Source: Candidatus Thorarchaeota archaeon | GTDB taxonomy: Archaea > Asgardarchaeota > Thorarchaeia > Thorarchaeales > Thorarchaeaceae | Direction: 5' to 3' | DNA length: 7,754 nt | NCBI GenBank assembly: GCA_016840245.1 | Contig: JAEOST010000593.1 | Span: forward strand, 1-7,754 | In this document: positions 1-6,696 of the stretch, in pieces | Layout: each line of letters begins with the position of its first letter | Numbering within the stretch: the stretch's first letter is position 1 | The notes under the pieces: model-generated | Databases searched by the model: none | What the model saw: only the letters and a program-made list of their open reading frames with translations | Told to the model about the DNA's origin: nothing | Made by a program: the position numbers and the translations under genes

Positions 1-33
1 AATCAAGATATGTTTTGTCGTATTGAATTGCGG

Positions 34-61
34 AAAAAAAGGCATGGAGCCATATTGGCTC
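34..61 (-). terminator. Hairpin plus T-tract, probable terminator of the leftward transcript
   Basis: Positions 47-61 form a perfect 6-bp stem (GAGCCA, loop TAT, TGGCTC). Read on the minus strand, this hairpin is followed six bases later by seven consecutive T (plus-strand A run at 34-40). It lies 12 bases beyond the TGA (73-75) that ends the small membrane-anchor frame, where the leftward RHH transcript should end. Oligo-T alone is the usual archaeal termination signal; the hairpin is an extra and could be coincidental. Confidence 0.5.
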
Positions 62-72
62 TTATGATAATT

Positions 73-246
73 TCATCTCTTCTTGAGTACTATGACTATC
101 ACTATGAGAAGTACTACTGCACCACCAGCTCCAACGATAAGCAGTGTTGCGTTATCTTATGGTGGAGGTGGTAGTGCAGTTGTCTTACAATCATTAAGAT
201 GGATATTGCTTGACCAGCTTTTACTCTTGTCTTCATTGACTATCAT
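73..246 (-). pseudogene. Short frame ending in a C-terminal transmembrane anchor, interrupted by TAA
   Basis: On the minus strand one frame runs from an ATG at 246-244, inside the end of the RHH gene, to a TGA at 75-73, with a single in-frame TAA at 159-157. Before the TAA are 29 residues, hydrophilic and ending in a proline run (TTALPPPP). After it are DNAT, a strongly hydrophobic glycine-valine-isoleucine stretch (LLIVGAGGAVVLLIVIVIVL) and KKR at the end. A Pro/Thr linker, one membrane helix and a basic tail are the standard C-terminal anchor of exported archaeal proteins. No start codon explains the anchor on its own, so this looks like a decayed or point-mutated small membrane protein, or the tail of a once larger one. 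An alternative start is the ATG at 236-234, overlapping the RHH stop as ATGA; it gives a 40-residue product (MKTRVKAGQAISILMIV...) in another frame that does not reach the anchor without a frameshift. The terminator-like element just downstream supports a real transcription unit. Function is unknown. Confidence 0.4.
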
Positions 247-571
247 CTCTGTAAAAGTCTTTTACCAAGTCTACTGCAGACTCACGTACTCTTCCCATTT
301 CTTGAGCGCGAGTCTTCAATTTCTCATAGAGCTTGGAATGTGAGAGGATTGCTTGTTCTATGTATACAGAAACAGCCTCAGATCTGCTGTTGAAGGCACC
401 AAGCTCTATTAGCGCATCTAAAACCTCTACAACATCACTTCTAACACGGGTCATCACATTGGTTCGTTGAAGATCTTCACTCCATTCACTCTCATGCAAC
501 TTTCCAAAGAAGAGTTCCCAGAACTTCACCCTCGGGTCATCATCTTCTTCAGTTCTCCTCTTCCTCGTCAT
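233..571 (-). CDS. Ribbon-helix-helix (CopG/Arc-like) DNA-binding regulator
   Basis: From the ATG at 571-569 the product is 112 residues. Residues 37-43 (TNVMTRV) fit the DNA-contacting beta strand, 46-58 the first helix (DVVEVLDALIELG), and 62-76 the second helix after the SRSEA turn that is typical of RHH regulators. A charged helical extension (about 77-110) and an N-terminal region with a WELFFGK motif flank the fold. RHH proteins dimerise and bind short inverted or direct repeats, usually as repressors, often of their own or neighbouring genes. The frame is open to an ATG at 652-650, which would add 27 residues. I prefer 571 because a basic, charged N-terminus starts there, a GGTG lies about 7 bases upstream, and the AT-rich promoter block abuts the upstream ATG, leaving no leader. 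The gene is transcribed away from the surface-protein operon, so it is a good candidate for its local regulator. A metabolite or metal ligand cannot be inferred. Confidence 0.75.
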   Translation of the reverse strand: MTRKRRTEEDDDPRVKFWELFFGKLHESEWSEDLQRTNVMTRVRSDVVEVLDALIELGAFNSRSEAVSVYIEQAILSHSKLYEKLKTRAQEMGRVRESAVDLVKDFYRDDSQ

Positions 572-650
572 ACACGACACCACGCATTGTCGTAGAAGGA
601 GCGAGCTAATTCTTGTAAGATTAACTGCAATCCCATAATATTGTTTGTCC

Positions 651-700
651 ATTATATATTATCGATAATGATATAAGTATATTGTTAATAATAGATTCCT
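651..700. promoter_or_regulatory. AT-rich divergent promoter region
   Basis: This block between the two divergent transcription units is almost pure A/T and holds several TATA-like (box A) words: ATTATATATT at 651-660 and ATATAAGTATATT at 671-683. On the minus strand TTATAT (676-671) and AATATATA (660-653) could serve the RHH gene. A plus-strand TATA near 671-678 would place the start of transcription near 700, giving a leader of about 80 bases before the ATG at 782. Which box is used cannot be decided from sequence alone. Confidence 0.45.
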
Positions 701-718
701 AATGAAATGAGGAGTGTA

Positions 719-736
719 TGAGTGAAAGGTCACTCA
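719..736. promoter_or_regulatory. Perfect 7-bp inverted repeat, candidate operator
   Basis: TGAGTGA, four bases (AAGG), then TCACTCA. The symmetric site lies between the TATA-like words and the start of the 782-2788 gene, within its predicted leader. RHH dimers typically recognise such short palindromes, and an RHH gene is adjacent, so operator function is a reasonable inference. It could also form a short stem-loop in the mRNA leader, or be chance. Confidence 0.35.
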
Positions 737-769
737 CTCTAAACTTCTCTCGTTCGCGTGATGAAGACT

Positions 770-778
770 GGAGGAGAG
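770..778 (+). promoter_or_regulatory. Shine-Dalgarno that fixes the start at 782
   Basis: GGAGGAGAG ends three bases before the ATG at 782-784. It lies downstream of the alternative GTG (758) and ATG (761) starts, so it argues for the internal ATG as the true start. Confidence 0.7.
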
Positions 779-781
779 AAA

Positions 782-2788
782 ATGGTCGGTAGCAACGTAA
801 AGTATGGAGCAGCTGGTGTGTCAACAATAATAATTGTAATTATTGGAGTGATTGTGGTCCCTCCGTTATTGTTCGATTTACCAGAACCCTCTGATGAAGA
901 AAGGATATTGACTCTTGAGGAACGAATCCTTCGCAGAGTGGAAAATCGTCCTATTAGTTCCCCTTGGCTTTCATTCTTCTTTCATTACTATGAGCGTTAT
1001 CGCAGTGACTATCAAACACTGATCATAGATGAATTTGATACCATCCTGAAACCAATATTTGATGAATATGGTCCGAAGAATCCCGATTGGAACATGACAA
1101 CGGTGACAACAGGTTTCGAAATGTTTGAAGATATTGAGATAACGGGATTTGACATACTTGACGACTGTCTTGAGAACTTCAACACATACAAAGAATATTA
1201 TCGACCAGTCATACCACCTGAGTTCTATGACCTACCGTTGAATGATACCTATGATACTCTGGAATTAAGTAGAGCTGCCAACCTGAGTGCAATCACTCAA
1301 ACAATGTTCCAGTTTGATCGACAAAAATCGCTGAGCACAGATGTAATTCCAGATAATCCACCAGTCCCAATTACTACACCTTGGGGAAAGATTCGTGGTA
1401 ATTCAAGTCCATATATCCATAGTATCAAATACCAAGATAGGTACTTCAATTGGATTACTACTTCAATATTTCCAGACGCAAATACCGACTTGGAGAGTGG
1501 ACCAGATGCAGCAGCGGTAGCGGCAGCACCAGCGATGGGCCCTGGACGTATAGTAGAACTTCACGGGGCTAATTTCTACAATCCTAGTGCAAAGGTAGTC
1601 CTCTACTACTGGAGTCAACCGAATGAAAGGTGGGTCTTTCATTCCACCGCTACACCATTCATTGTCGGTGACCAAACAGCCCCACTGGATGCAGATTGGT
1701 CAGATGTAGATGATATAATTTATTTCTGGTTGCCTGGAAACTTTGAGAACACCAATGTTTCTATTGGAATCCAGAATGATGATCCCCGATTTAATCCATT
1801 TACAAGAGACCTAATAGAAGGTTTATCGACAGATGATTTTGCGCTCATCGAAATAGCAGGCCATACAAGAGAGCTATATCAAATTGCAGGAAGAGCCTTG
1901 ACAGTAATCAAGCAGAGTGAGGCTAGCGCCGATGAAATCATGGCATTTGGCATGGCTGATTATAACCTTAGAAATAACGACCAAAAGATAATCAGATTCT
2001 TTAATATTCCTAAGACCATGGAAGTTATCGAGATTAGTCCTAATCAAGTAGATGCTACAATATTATATCCATTACCAACTATCCACCGTTGGATTCTGCA
2101 TAAACCGAATAGCTGGATAAACCCAGAAGGTCCAGTCTTAGTAACATTTCAGATTGTCGACGAAGATGGGGGAGGTACTGCAGAATCTTTGGTTTCTGAC
2201 CTAGTCGAAGCTATTGTCAGTGCAGTAGTAACTGCTGCTTTATCCGCAATCGGTCTTGGATGGTTGGGGGGTCTTCTTGATCTATTAGGTGTATTCGACG
2301 CGCTTATCGATCTCTTTTCTGACCCACCGGATCTATTAGGAGACGACCGAATTGTCTTCCTTGAGGATGAATTGTTTTATCTTACCTCATGGGATGAAGA
2401 TGAACCTGAGCTTGCTTTGGAAGATAGTCCCCATTATTTCTCAGGACGTCAGACATTTGATGGACTCATCAATACATTAATGGTGGCTCCAGGTAGAGTA
2501 CCAAATTCCGATGACCACATAGACCGAGAACTGTGGTTGGATTTCAAGATAGACAGTATAGATGACACAGGCGACGTTTATTACTGGGAGGGTCGAGGGT
2601 CTGAGACTGAAAAACCAGAATGGCAATTTTCCAAAAATGTAAGATGGTATGAGGGTACCACACTTGTACAGGGTACAGCATATTGTTTCTCTGAGAGGCG
2701 TTACTATCACCATACTACAGAAGATAGTACCTACTTGCTATTATTCGATGTGATGAGAAAACCGGCTTACACACCAGTGGGAGGTTAG
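782..2788 (+). CDS. Unrecognised 668-residue membrane-tethered surface protein
   Basis: The frame is open from a GTG at 758, but the strong GGAGGAGAG just before the ATG at 782 makes that the likely start. Residues about 10-30 form a hydrophobic segment (STIIIVIIGVIVVPPLLF) suited to a signal anchor or uncleaved signal. The remainder is acidic, aromatic-rich and largely hydrophilic, with several N-glycosylation sequons (NMT, NDT, NLS, NSS, NVS), as expected outside the cell. Residues about 250-330 (beginning GPGRIVELHGANFYNPSAKV) resemble the first strands of an IPT/TIG-like immunoglobulin fold; this is a weak, pattern-level impression. A second long hydrophobic, Gly/Ala/Leu-rich stretch at about 470-513 ends in an amphipathic part (GLGWLGGLLDLLGVFDALID). 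No catalytic motif or known family was recognised. The TAG stop overlaps the Shine-Dalgarno of the next gene, so the two are almost certainly co-transcribed and translationally coupled, which suggests that this protein partners the propeller/beta-helix protein. Confidence 0.85.
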   Translation: MVGSNVKYGAAGVSTIIIVIIGVIVVPPLLFDLPEPSDEERILTLEERILRRVENRPISSPWLSFFFHYYERYRSDYQTLIIDEFDTILKPIFDEYGPKNPDWNMTTVTTGFEMFEDIEITGFDILDDCLENFNTYKEYYRPVIPPEFYDLPLNDTYDTLELSRAANLSAITQTMFQFDRQKSLSTDVIPDNPPVPITTPWGKIRGNSSPYIHSIKYQDRYFNWITTSIFPDANTDLESGPDAAAVAAAPAMGPGRIVELHGANFYNPSAKVVLYYWSQPNERWVFHSTATPFIVGDQTAPLDADWSDVDDIIYFWLPGNFENTNVSIGIQNDDPRFNPFTRDLIEGLSTDDFALIEIAGHTRELYQIAGRALTVIKQSEASADEIMAFGMADYNLRNNDQKIIRFFNIPKTMEVIEISPNQVDATILYPLPTIHRWILHKPNSWINPEGPVLVTFQIVDEDGGGTAESLVSDLVEAIVSAVVTAALSAIGLGWLGGLLDLLGVFDALIDLFSDPPDLLGDDRIVFLEDELFYLTSWDEDEPELALEDSPHYFSGRQTFDGLINTLMVAPGRVPNSDDHIDRELWLDFKIDSIDDTGDVYYWEGRGSETEKPEWQFSKNVRWYEGTTLVQGTAYCFSERRYYHHTTEDSTYLLLFDVMRKPAYTPVGG

Positions 2789-2795
2789 GAGGAGA
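2788..2795 (+). promoter_or_regulatory. Shine-Dalgarno overlapping the upstream stop
   Basis: GGAGGAGA begins on the last base of the TAG of the upstream gene and ends four bases before the ATG at 2800. This is the layout of translational coupling within an operon. Confidence 0.7.
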
Positions 2796-2799
2796 TAAT

Positions 2800-5700
2800 A
2801 TGAGGAAAAGATTCATTGTTTCGTGTCTTGTGATGGTGATGGTCTGTGGGATAGTACTACTCCCGTTATTGAATCATAATCCTACAACACCCAATCGAAA
2901 TTCTGAGGAGATATCAGAGTCAAATCTTTCCGACGTGCATTATGCGGGTATAGCAGATGCGCGGGGTGTCTTTGTAAGCGGGGACTATGCCTATGTTGGA
3001 GCTATGGCTGCGGGTCTCGCAGTGATCGACATATCGGACCCGACTAATCCAGGAACGGCTGTATATGAGAACACTGCTCATTATGCATATGACGTGTTTG
3101 TAAGTGGGAATTATGCCTATGTTGCAGATGGAGATGCTCTAGCTGTTATCGACATCTCCAATCCCACGAATCCTGGGACCCCTGTCTATGAAAAAACTGA
3201 TGTAAGCGGAAGTGCAAGGAATGTCTATGTGGAAGGTGATTATGCCTATATCGCCGACGGAACCTCTGGCCTGGCAGTGATCGACATATCAAACCCAACA
3301 AATCCCGGTACTCCGGTCTACGAAGATACAACTGGAGATGCATGGGGAGTCCACGTGAGTGGGGACTATGCCTATGTGGCTGATGGAGCTTCGGGTCTGG
3401 CAGTGATCGACATCTCTGATCCCACAAATCCAGGGACACCCGTTTATGAATCTGCAACGGGATATGCCTACGGAATCTTCGTGAGTGGTGATTATGCTTA
3501 TGTTGCTGACGACGGTGCAGGATTAGCAGTATTCGACATATCTAATCCAACCAACCCAGGAACTCCCGTGTATGAGGATACATCAGGAGCGGCAAAAGGA
3601 GTTTATGTGGATGGCGACTATGCGTATGTTTCGGATAATGACGGTCTGGCAAGCTACGACGTATCAGATCCGACAAATCCAGGAAGTCCTCTATTCTCTG
3701 AAATAATAGGAATCCAACTTGATGTACATATTAGTGGTGGATTTGCCTATGTGGCTAGCTTCAATTTCGGACTAGCAATTGTTCAAATCTCCTTCTTGAG
3801 AACTCCGAATACAGTTGGTTTCGAGAGCACAACCGCAGCTGCCCAAGACGTCTTTGTGAGTGGGGACTATGCCTATCTCGCAGTTGGTTTCTCAGGTCTT
3901 GCAGTAATCGACATCTCAGATCCTACAAACCCAGGAGCACCAGTCTATGAAGATACTGTGGGCACAGCACTTGGTGTCTACGTGAGTGGTGACTATGCCT
4001 ATGTCACGTGCCATGTAAATCCCCCACAATCACCACGGCTGGCAGTGATCGATATCTCAGACCCCACCAATCCAGGAACTCCAGCATACGAGAATGTAGC
4101 TAGTACTGCACGTGATGTCTATGTAAGTGGAGACTATGCCTATGTCGCCGCAGGACCACTCGGCCTAGCAGTACTCGACATATCCAATCCTTCGAATCCA
4201 GAATCTCCAGTCTACGAGAATACAGCTGGATCTGCACGTGACGTCTATGTGAGTGGCAACTATGCCTACGTGGCGGATGGAATTACAGGACTTGCAGTGT
4301 TCGACATCTCAGATCCCACGGATCCTGCACCTCCTTACTATGAGAACACGACTGGTTCTGCTCGTTCAGTTGTTGTGAGCGGTGATTATGCCTATGTAGC
4401 GGATGATTCCGAAGGACTTGCAGTGTTCGACATATCAAATCCCACAAATCCGGGACTTCCGGACTATGAAAGTAACACTGGAACTGCATCTGGAGTCTAT
4501 GTGAGTGGGGACATTGCTTGTCTAGCAGATGGTGCCTCCGGGCTTGCAGTATACGACATATCTAATCCTTCAAATCCAGGGTCTCCGGTATATGAGGACA
4601 CCACTGACGATGCAAAAAGTGTATGCGTGAGCGGGGACTATGCCTACATTGCTGACTCTTCCTCGGGTCTCTCAGTGATTCAAATCAGGGACACTGATGC
4701 CGAGAGTCCAACTATTGATTCACCAGTGGATATCGAATATACGGTTGGAGATACTGGTAACTCGATAACCTGGAACCCATCGGATGACCATCCTAGTAAT
4801 TATGAGATCTTCAGGGATAGCTCATCTGCTGAAGACGATACATGGGATGGTTCCCCAATCCCAATCAATGTCGATGGTTTGGCAGTAGGTGTGTATGTCT
4901 ACAACTTGGTGGTGTATGACATTAGTGCTCATATGATTTCTGACAGTGTGGTTGTAACTGTTCTAGCCACAACTACACCTGTGGATGTTGAAGATCCTAT
5001 TCTAGACCATCCAGATGACATTGTATATGATGAAGGCGAGACCGGGAACAGCATTACATGGAATCCCACAGATGAAAATCCTCAGAGTTACACAATTACT
5101 CGCGATGGGTTCTTCCTCATCGGTGATAATTGGAGTGGCTCTACAATCTCAATAAATGTCGATGGCTTATCACCTGGAGTCTACTCCTATGTGGTAACGG
5201 TATACGATGCTGCAGGTAATAGTGCAACTGATGAAGTAATAGTAACAGTTGAGGCCGTTTCAAATGACCCAATAATAGATAACCCAGATGATATTGTGTA
5301 TACTGAGGGTGAAACTGGAAATGGCATCACATGGAATCCTACTGATGACAATCCAGATTATTATGTCATTATAAGAGATGACACGACCTTATTCGATGAA
5401 CCTTGGGATGGTTCCTCTATCACTATAGATGTTGATGGACTCTCACCAGGTGTCTACAGCTACGAGTGTACAGTATGGAATACAGGAGGATACTTTGTAG
5501 CCGATGTCGTCCAGGTGACTGTTCTGGAAGACATTGCGATGACATCCCACGATACTATCTACATTCCAGGCGATTCGATTTTCCATTCTATGGCTGTGTC
5601 TGAGTCATGGGAGGGTGAAGGTACAGAAGGCTCACCATACATAATTCGGAAATACAGGATCTCAGTTGAGGGCCCGCTTCCTGAGAATCACAAAGGTTGC

Positions 5701-6528
5701 ATTACAATTGAGAATGTGAGGGATGTTTACTTCATAGTTCGTGATTGTGTTCTTGTAGGATCGAGTAAAACTCAAACCGCGGGAATCTATCTTGATGAAA
5801 CTCAGAATGGTCAGTTCACCAATAATACAGTCAAGTACAACTATTGGGGAATATACATCGAGAATGAAGACCTAGCAACTACTGGCAATCTCATCCATAA
5901 CAATCGATTCACGGATAACATCATGTTCGGGATATACCTCAAATACTCAACAGATAACGTCATAACAAATAACACATGTTCAAGGGAAGAGCGAGGGATT
6001 TTTCTCTGGGAATCCGATGACAACGTACTTTTAGAAAATACGTGTACTGGCAATAACATCATAGGTATCAACATTGCATTTTCAGAAGAGGTGAATATTA
6101 ACCAATGTACAAGTTCACTTAACCTTGGGGAAGGTATTCTAATCTATGGTTCTGATGAGTGCACATTGACAGACATCACCTGTAATGAGAATTCAGGTAA
6201 CGGAATCCATGTGTATCAATCGACCTATACTGAAGTCAATGACAGCACCTGTGATTATAATGGAAATAACGGCATTATGGTATCATCTGGAAGCTTCAAT
6301 ACCCTAGCAAATGATGTATGCACACAAAATTCGAAATCTGGGATCTCAGTCAGCAATTCAGAAGACTGTACAATAGAAGCCGTAACATGTAACAGCAATC
6401 AGGAGAACGGATTGACAATTGAGCGGGGAGAAAGGATTACTGTCGATGTGGGAATATTCTCCTCCAATCATGGAGATGGTATCCACATGTACTTTACAGA
6501 AAATTCTGTTGTGCAATACATCACATGA
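2800..6528 (+). CDS. Giant surface protein: two LVIVD propellers, three Ig-like domains, beta-helix; ends at an in-frame TGA
   Basis: As read, 1242 residues. A signal peptide (MRKRFIVSCLVMVMVCGIVLLPLL) occupies about residues 1-24, followed by a Thr/Asn/Ser-rich linker. Residues 46-629 hold 14 LVIVD-type repeats of about 42 residues (core VSGDYAYVAD...GLAVIDISNPTNPG). Residues 634-910 hold three Ig-like domains of about 90 residues (TGNSITWNPSD, INVDGL, GVY-Y, VTV). From about 914 a NosD/CASH-type right-handed parallel beta-helix begins with the entry motif SWEGEGTEGSPYIIRKY and proceeds in coils of 22-23 residues, most with a Cys at a fixed position. The TGA at 6526 stops the frame in mid-coil; the same frame continues to an anchor (see 6529-7056). 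LVIVD propellers and such helices are binding or scaffolding folds, and NosD-like helices often meet carbohydrates, so adhesion or surface recognition is likely. No catalytic residues could be identified. The gene follows 782-2788 by 11 bases in the same operon. Confidence 0.9.
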   Translation: MRKRFIVSCLVMVMVCGIVLLPLLNHNPTTPNRNSEEISESNLSDVHYAGIADARGVFVSGDYAYVGAMAAGLAVIDISDPTNPGTAVYENTAHYAYDVFVSGNYAYVADGDALAVIDISNPTNPGTPVYEKTDVSGSARNVYVEGDYAYIADGTSGLAVIDISNPTNPGTPVYEDTTGDAWGVHVSGDYAYVADGASGLAVIDISDPTNPGTPVYESATGYAYGIFVSGDYAYVADDGAGLAVFDISNPTNPGTPVYEDTSGAAKGVYVDGDYAYVSDNDGLASYDVSDPTNPGSPLFSEIIGIQLDVHISGGFAYVASFNFGLAIVQISFLRTPNTVGFESTTAAAQDVFVSGDYAYLAVGFSGLAVIDISDPTNPGAPVYEDTVGTALGVYVSGDYAYVTCHVNPPQSPRLAVIDISDPTNPGTPAYENVASTARDVYVSGDYAYVAAGPLGLAVLDISNPSNPESPVYENTAGSARDVYVSGNYAYVADGITGLAVFDISDPTDPAPPYYENTTGSARSVVVSGDYAYVADDSEGLAVFDISNPTNPGLPDYESNTGTASGVYVSGDIACLADGASGLAVYDISNPSNPGSPVYEDTTDDAKSVCVSGDYAYIADSSSGLSVIQIRDTDAESPTIDSPVDIEYTVGDTGNSITWNPSDDHPSNYEIFRDSSSAEDDTWDGSPIPINVDGLAVGVYVYNLVVYDISAHMISDSVVVTVLATTTPVDVEDPILDHPDDIVYDEGETGNSITWNPTDENPQSYTITRDGFFLIGDNWSGSTISINVDGLSPGVYSYVVTVYDAAGNSATDEVIVTVEAVSNDPIIDNPDDIVYTEGETGNGITWNPTDDNPDYYVIIRDDTTLFDEPWDGSSITIDVDGLSPGVYSYECTVWNTGGYFVADVVQVTVLEDIAMTSHDTIYIPGDSIFHSMAVSESWEGEGTEGSPYIIRKYRISVEGPLPENHKGCITIENVRDVYFIVRDCVLVGSSKTQTAGIYLDETQNGQFTNNTVKYNYWGIYIENEDLATTGNLIHNNRFTDNIMFGIYLKYSTDNVITNNTCSREERGIFLWESDDNVLLENTCTGNNIIGINIAFSEEVNINQCTSSLNLGEGILIYGSDECTLTDITCNENSGNGIHVYQSTYTEVNDSTCDYNGNNGIMVSSGSFNTLANDVCTQNSKSGISVSNSEDCTIEAVTCNSNQENGLTIERGERITVDVGIFSSNHGDGIHMYFTENSVVQYIT
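2935..3792 (+). repeat. LVIVD repeats 1-7, first seven-bladed beta-propeller
   Basis: Seven units of about 125 bases encode residues 46-331 of the giant protein. Typical unit: VSGDYAYVADGASGLAVIDISDPTNPG followed by a PVYE strand. The seventh unit is the most divergent and ends GLAIVQIS in place of the DIS(D/N)PTNPG turn. A strand-like segment before unit 1 (DVHYAGIA) could supply the missing outer strand of the last blade, the usual velcro closure of a propeller. Confidence 0.8.
3793..4686 (+). repeat. LVIVD repeats 8-14, second seven-bladed beta-propeller
   Basis: Seven further units encode residues about 332-629. A new leading strand (TVGFEST) precedes unit 8, and unit 14 ends GLSVIQIR, matching the ending of unit 7. 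Unit 9 carries an insertion of a few residues with Cys and Pro (TCHVNPPQSPR) in the loop before the LAVIDIS strand. Unit 13 replaces the conserved YAYVAD with IACLAD. Units stay in step at the DNA level: an identical 21-base stretch occurs at 3355-3375 and 3856-3876, about four unit lengths apart. Confidence 0.8.
4699..5529 (+). repeat. Three tandem Ig-like domains
   Basis: Residues 634-723, about 732-820 and 823-910 of the giant protein are three copies of one beta-sandwich-type module. Shared landmarks are SP/HP/NPDDI-Y at the start, TGNSITWNP(S/T)D, an aromatic-I-RD turn, W(D/S)GS-I-I-VDGL, (V/P)GVY-Y and a closing VTV. The family resembles HYR/Ig-like spacer domains of exported archaeal proteins. 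They probably act as a stalk between the propellers and the beta-helix. Confidence 0.7.
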
Positions 6529-6696
6529 AGCAATATCGTAAAGTCAGGTATTCTCCTTCAATTTGATCACTTGAATACTTTGATAGAAGTTGATACTAAT
6601 AATAACAATAATGGCATCCAAGTAGCCTATTCGAGTAAAAATACGATTACTGGATGTGAATGTAACAATAATGATAGGTATGGGATAATCCTGTAT
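5941..6696 (+). repeat. Beta-helix coils with a 69-nt (23-residue) period and a Cys column
   Basis: Each coil has the pattern N-(V/I/L)-X4-TC-X6-GI-X7. The Cys-column codons lie at 5977, 6043, (6112 AGT), 6181, 6250, 6319, 6388, (6457 TTC), 6526 (TGA), (6592 GAT) and 6661. From 6181 to 6526 the spacing is exactly 69 bases each time; two intervals elsewhere are 66. The column would form a vertical ladder of cysteines along one face or turn of the helix. Confidence 0.8.
6526..6528 (+). other. In-frame TGA at a cysteine position
   Basis: The TGA interrupts an otherwise continuous frame of 1418 codons from 2800 to 7053. It takes the place of the column Cys: the sequence is YIT-stop-SNIVKSGI where neighbouring coils read DITCNENSGNGI or AVTCNSNQENGL, with the same six residues before the GI/GL. 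One base separates TGA from TGT or TGC. UGA also serves as an ordinary stop at 235-233 in this window. Confidence 0.9.

Larger units (their letters stand above)
718..792 (+). other. Possible 24-codon leader ORF overlapping the next start
   Basis: An ATG at 718-720 has GAGGAG at 709-714 just upstream (3-base gap) and opens a 24-codon frame, rich in Ser and Arg, ending at TAG 790-792. It runs through the Shine-Dalgarno and ATG (782) of the next gene in a different frame, an arrangement that would allow translational coupling. The inverted repeat at 719-736 lies within its first codons. With no recognisable product and so short a frame, it may be incidental. Confidence 0.2.

Noticed and set aside
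83..343. Plus-strand open frame of 86 codons
   Set aside because: It lies antisense to the RHH gene and the anchor frame, starts at a TTG without a Shine-Dalgarno, and its composition mirrors the opposite strand.
572..652. Upstream start (ATG 652) for the RHH gene
   Set aside because: It would add 27 residues without RHH-type character and leave no leader after the TATA-like block. It is not fully excluded, since archaeal leaderless starts exist.
1463..2713. Minus-strand open frames at 1463-1675 and 2477-2713
   Set aside because: They are short, antisense inside the coherent 668-residue coding frame, and have Cys/Trp-rich shadow-like composition.
3146..4489. Minus-strand frames rich in His/Arg/Leu at 3146-3457 and 4283-4489
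   Set aside because: These are antisense echoes of the LVIVD repeats; their own repetitiveness comes from the plus-strand units.
2935..4686. CRISPR or non-coding tandem repeat array
   Set aside because: The roughly 125-base periodicity is coding, degenerate at third positions, and preserves a protein motif; there are no constant short repeats with unique spacers.
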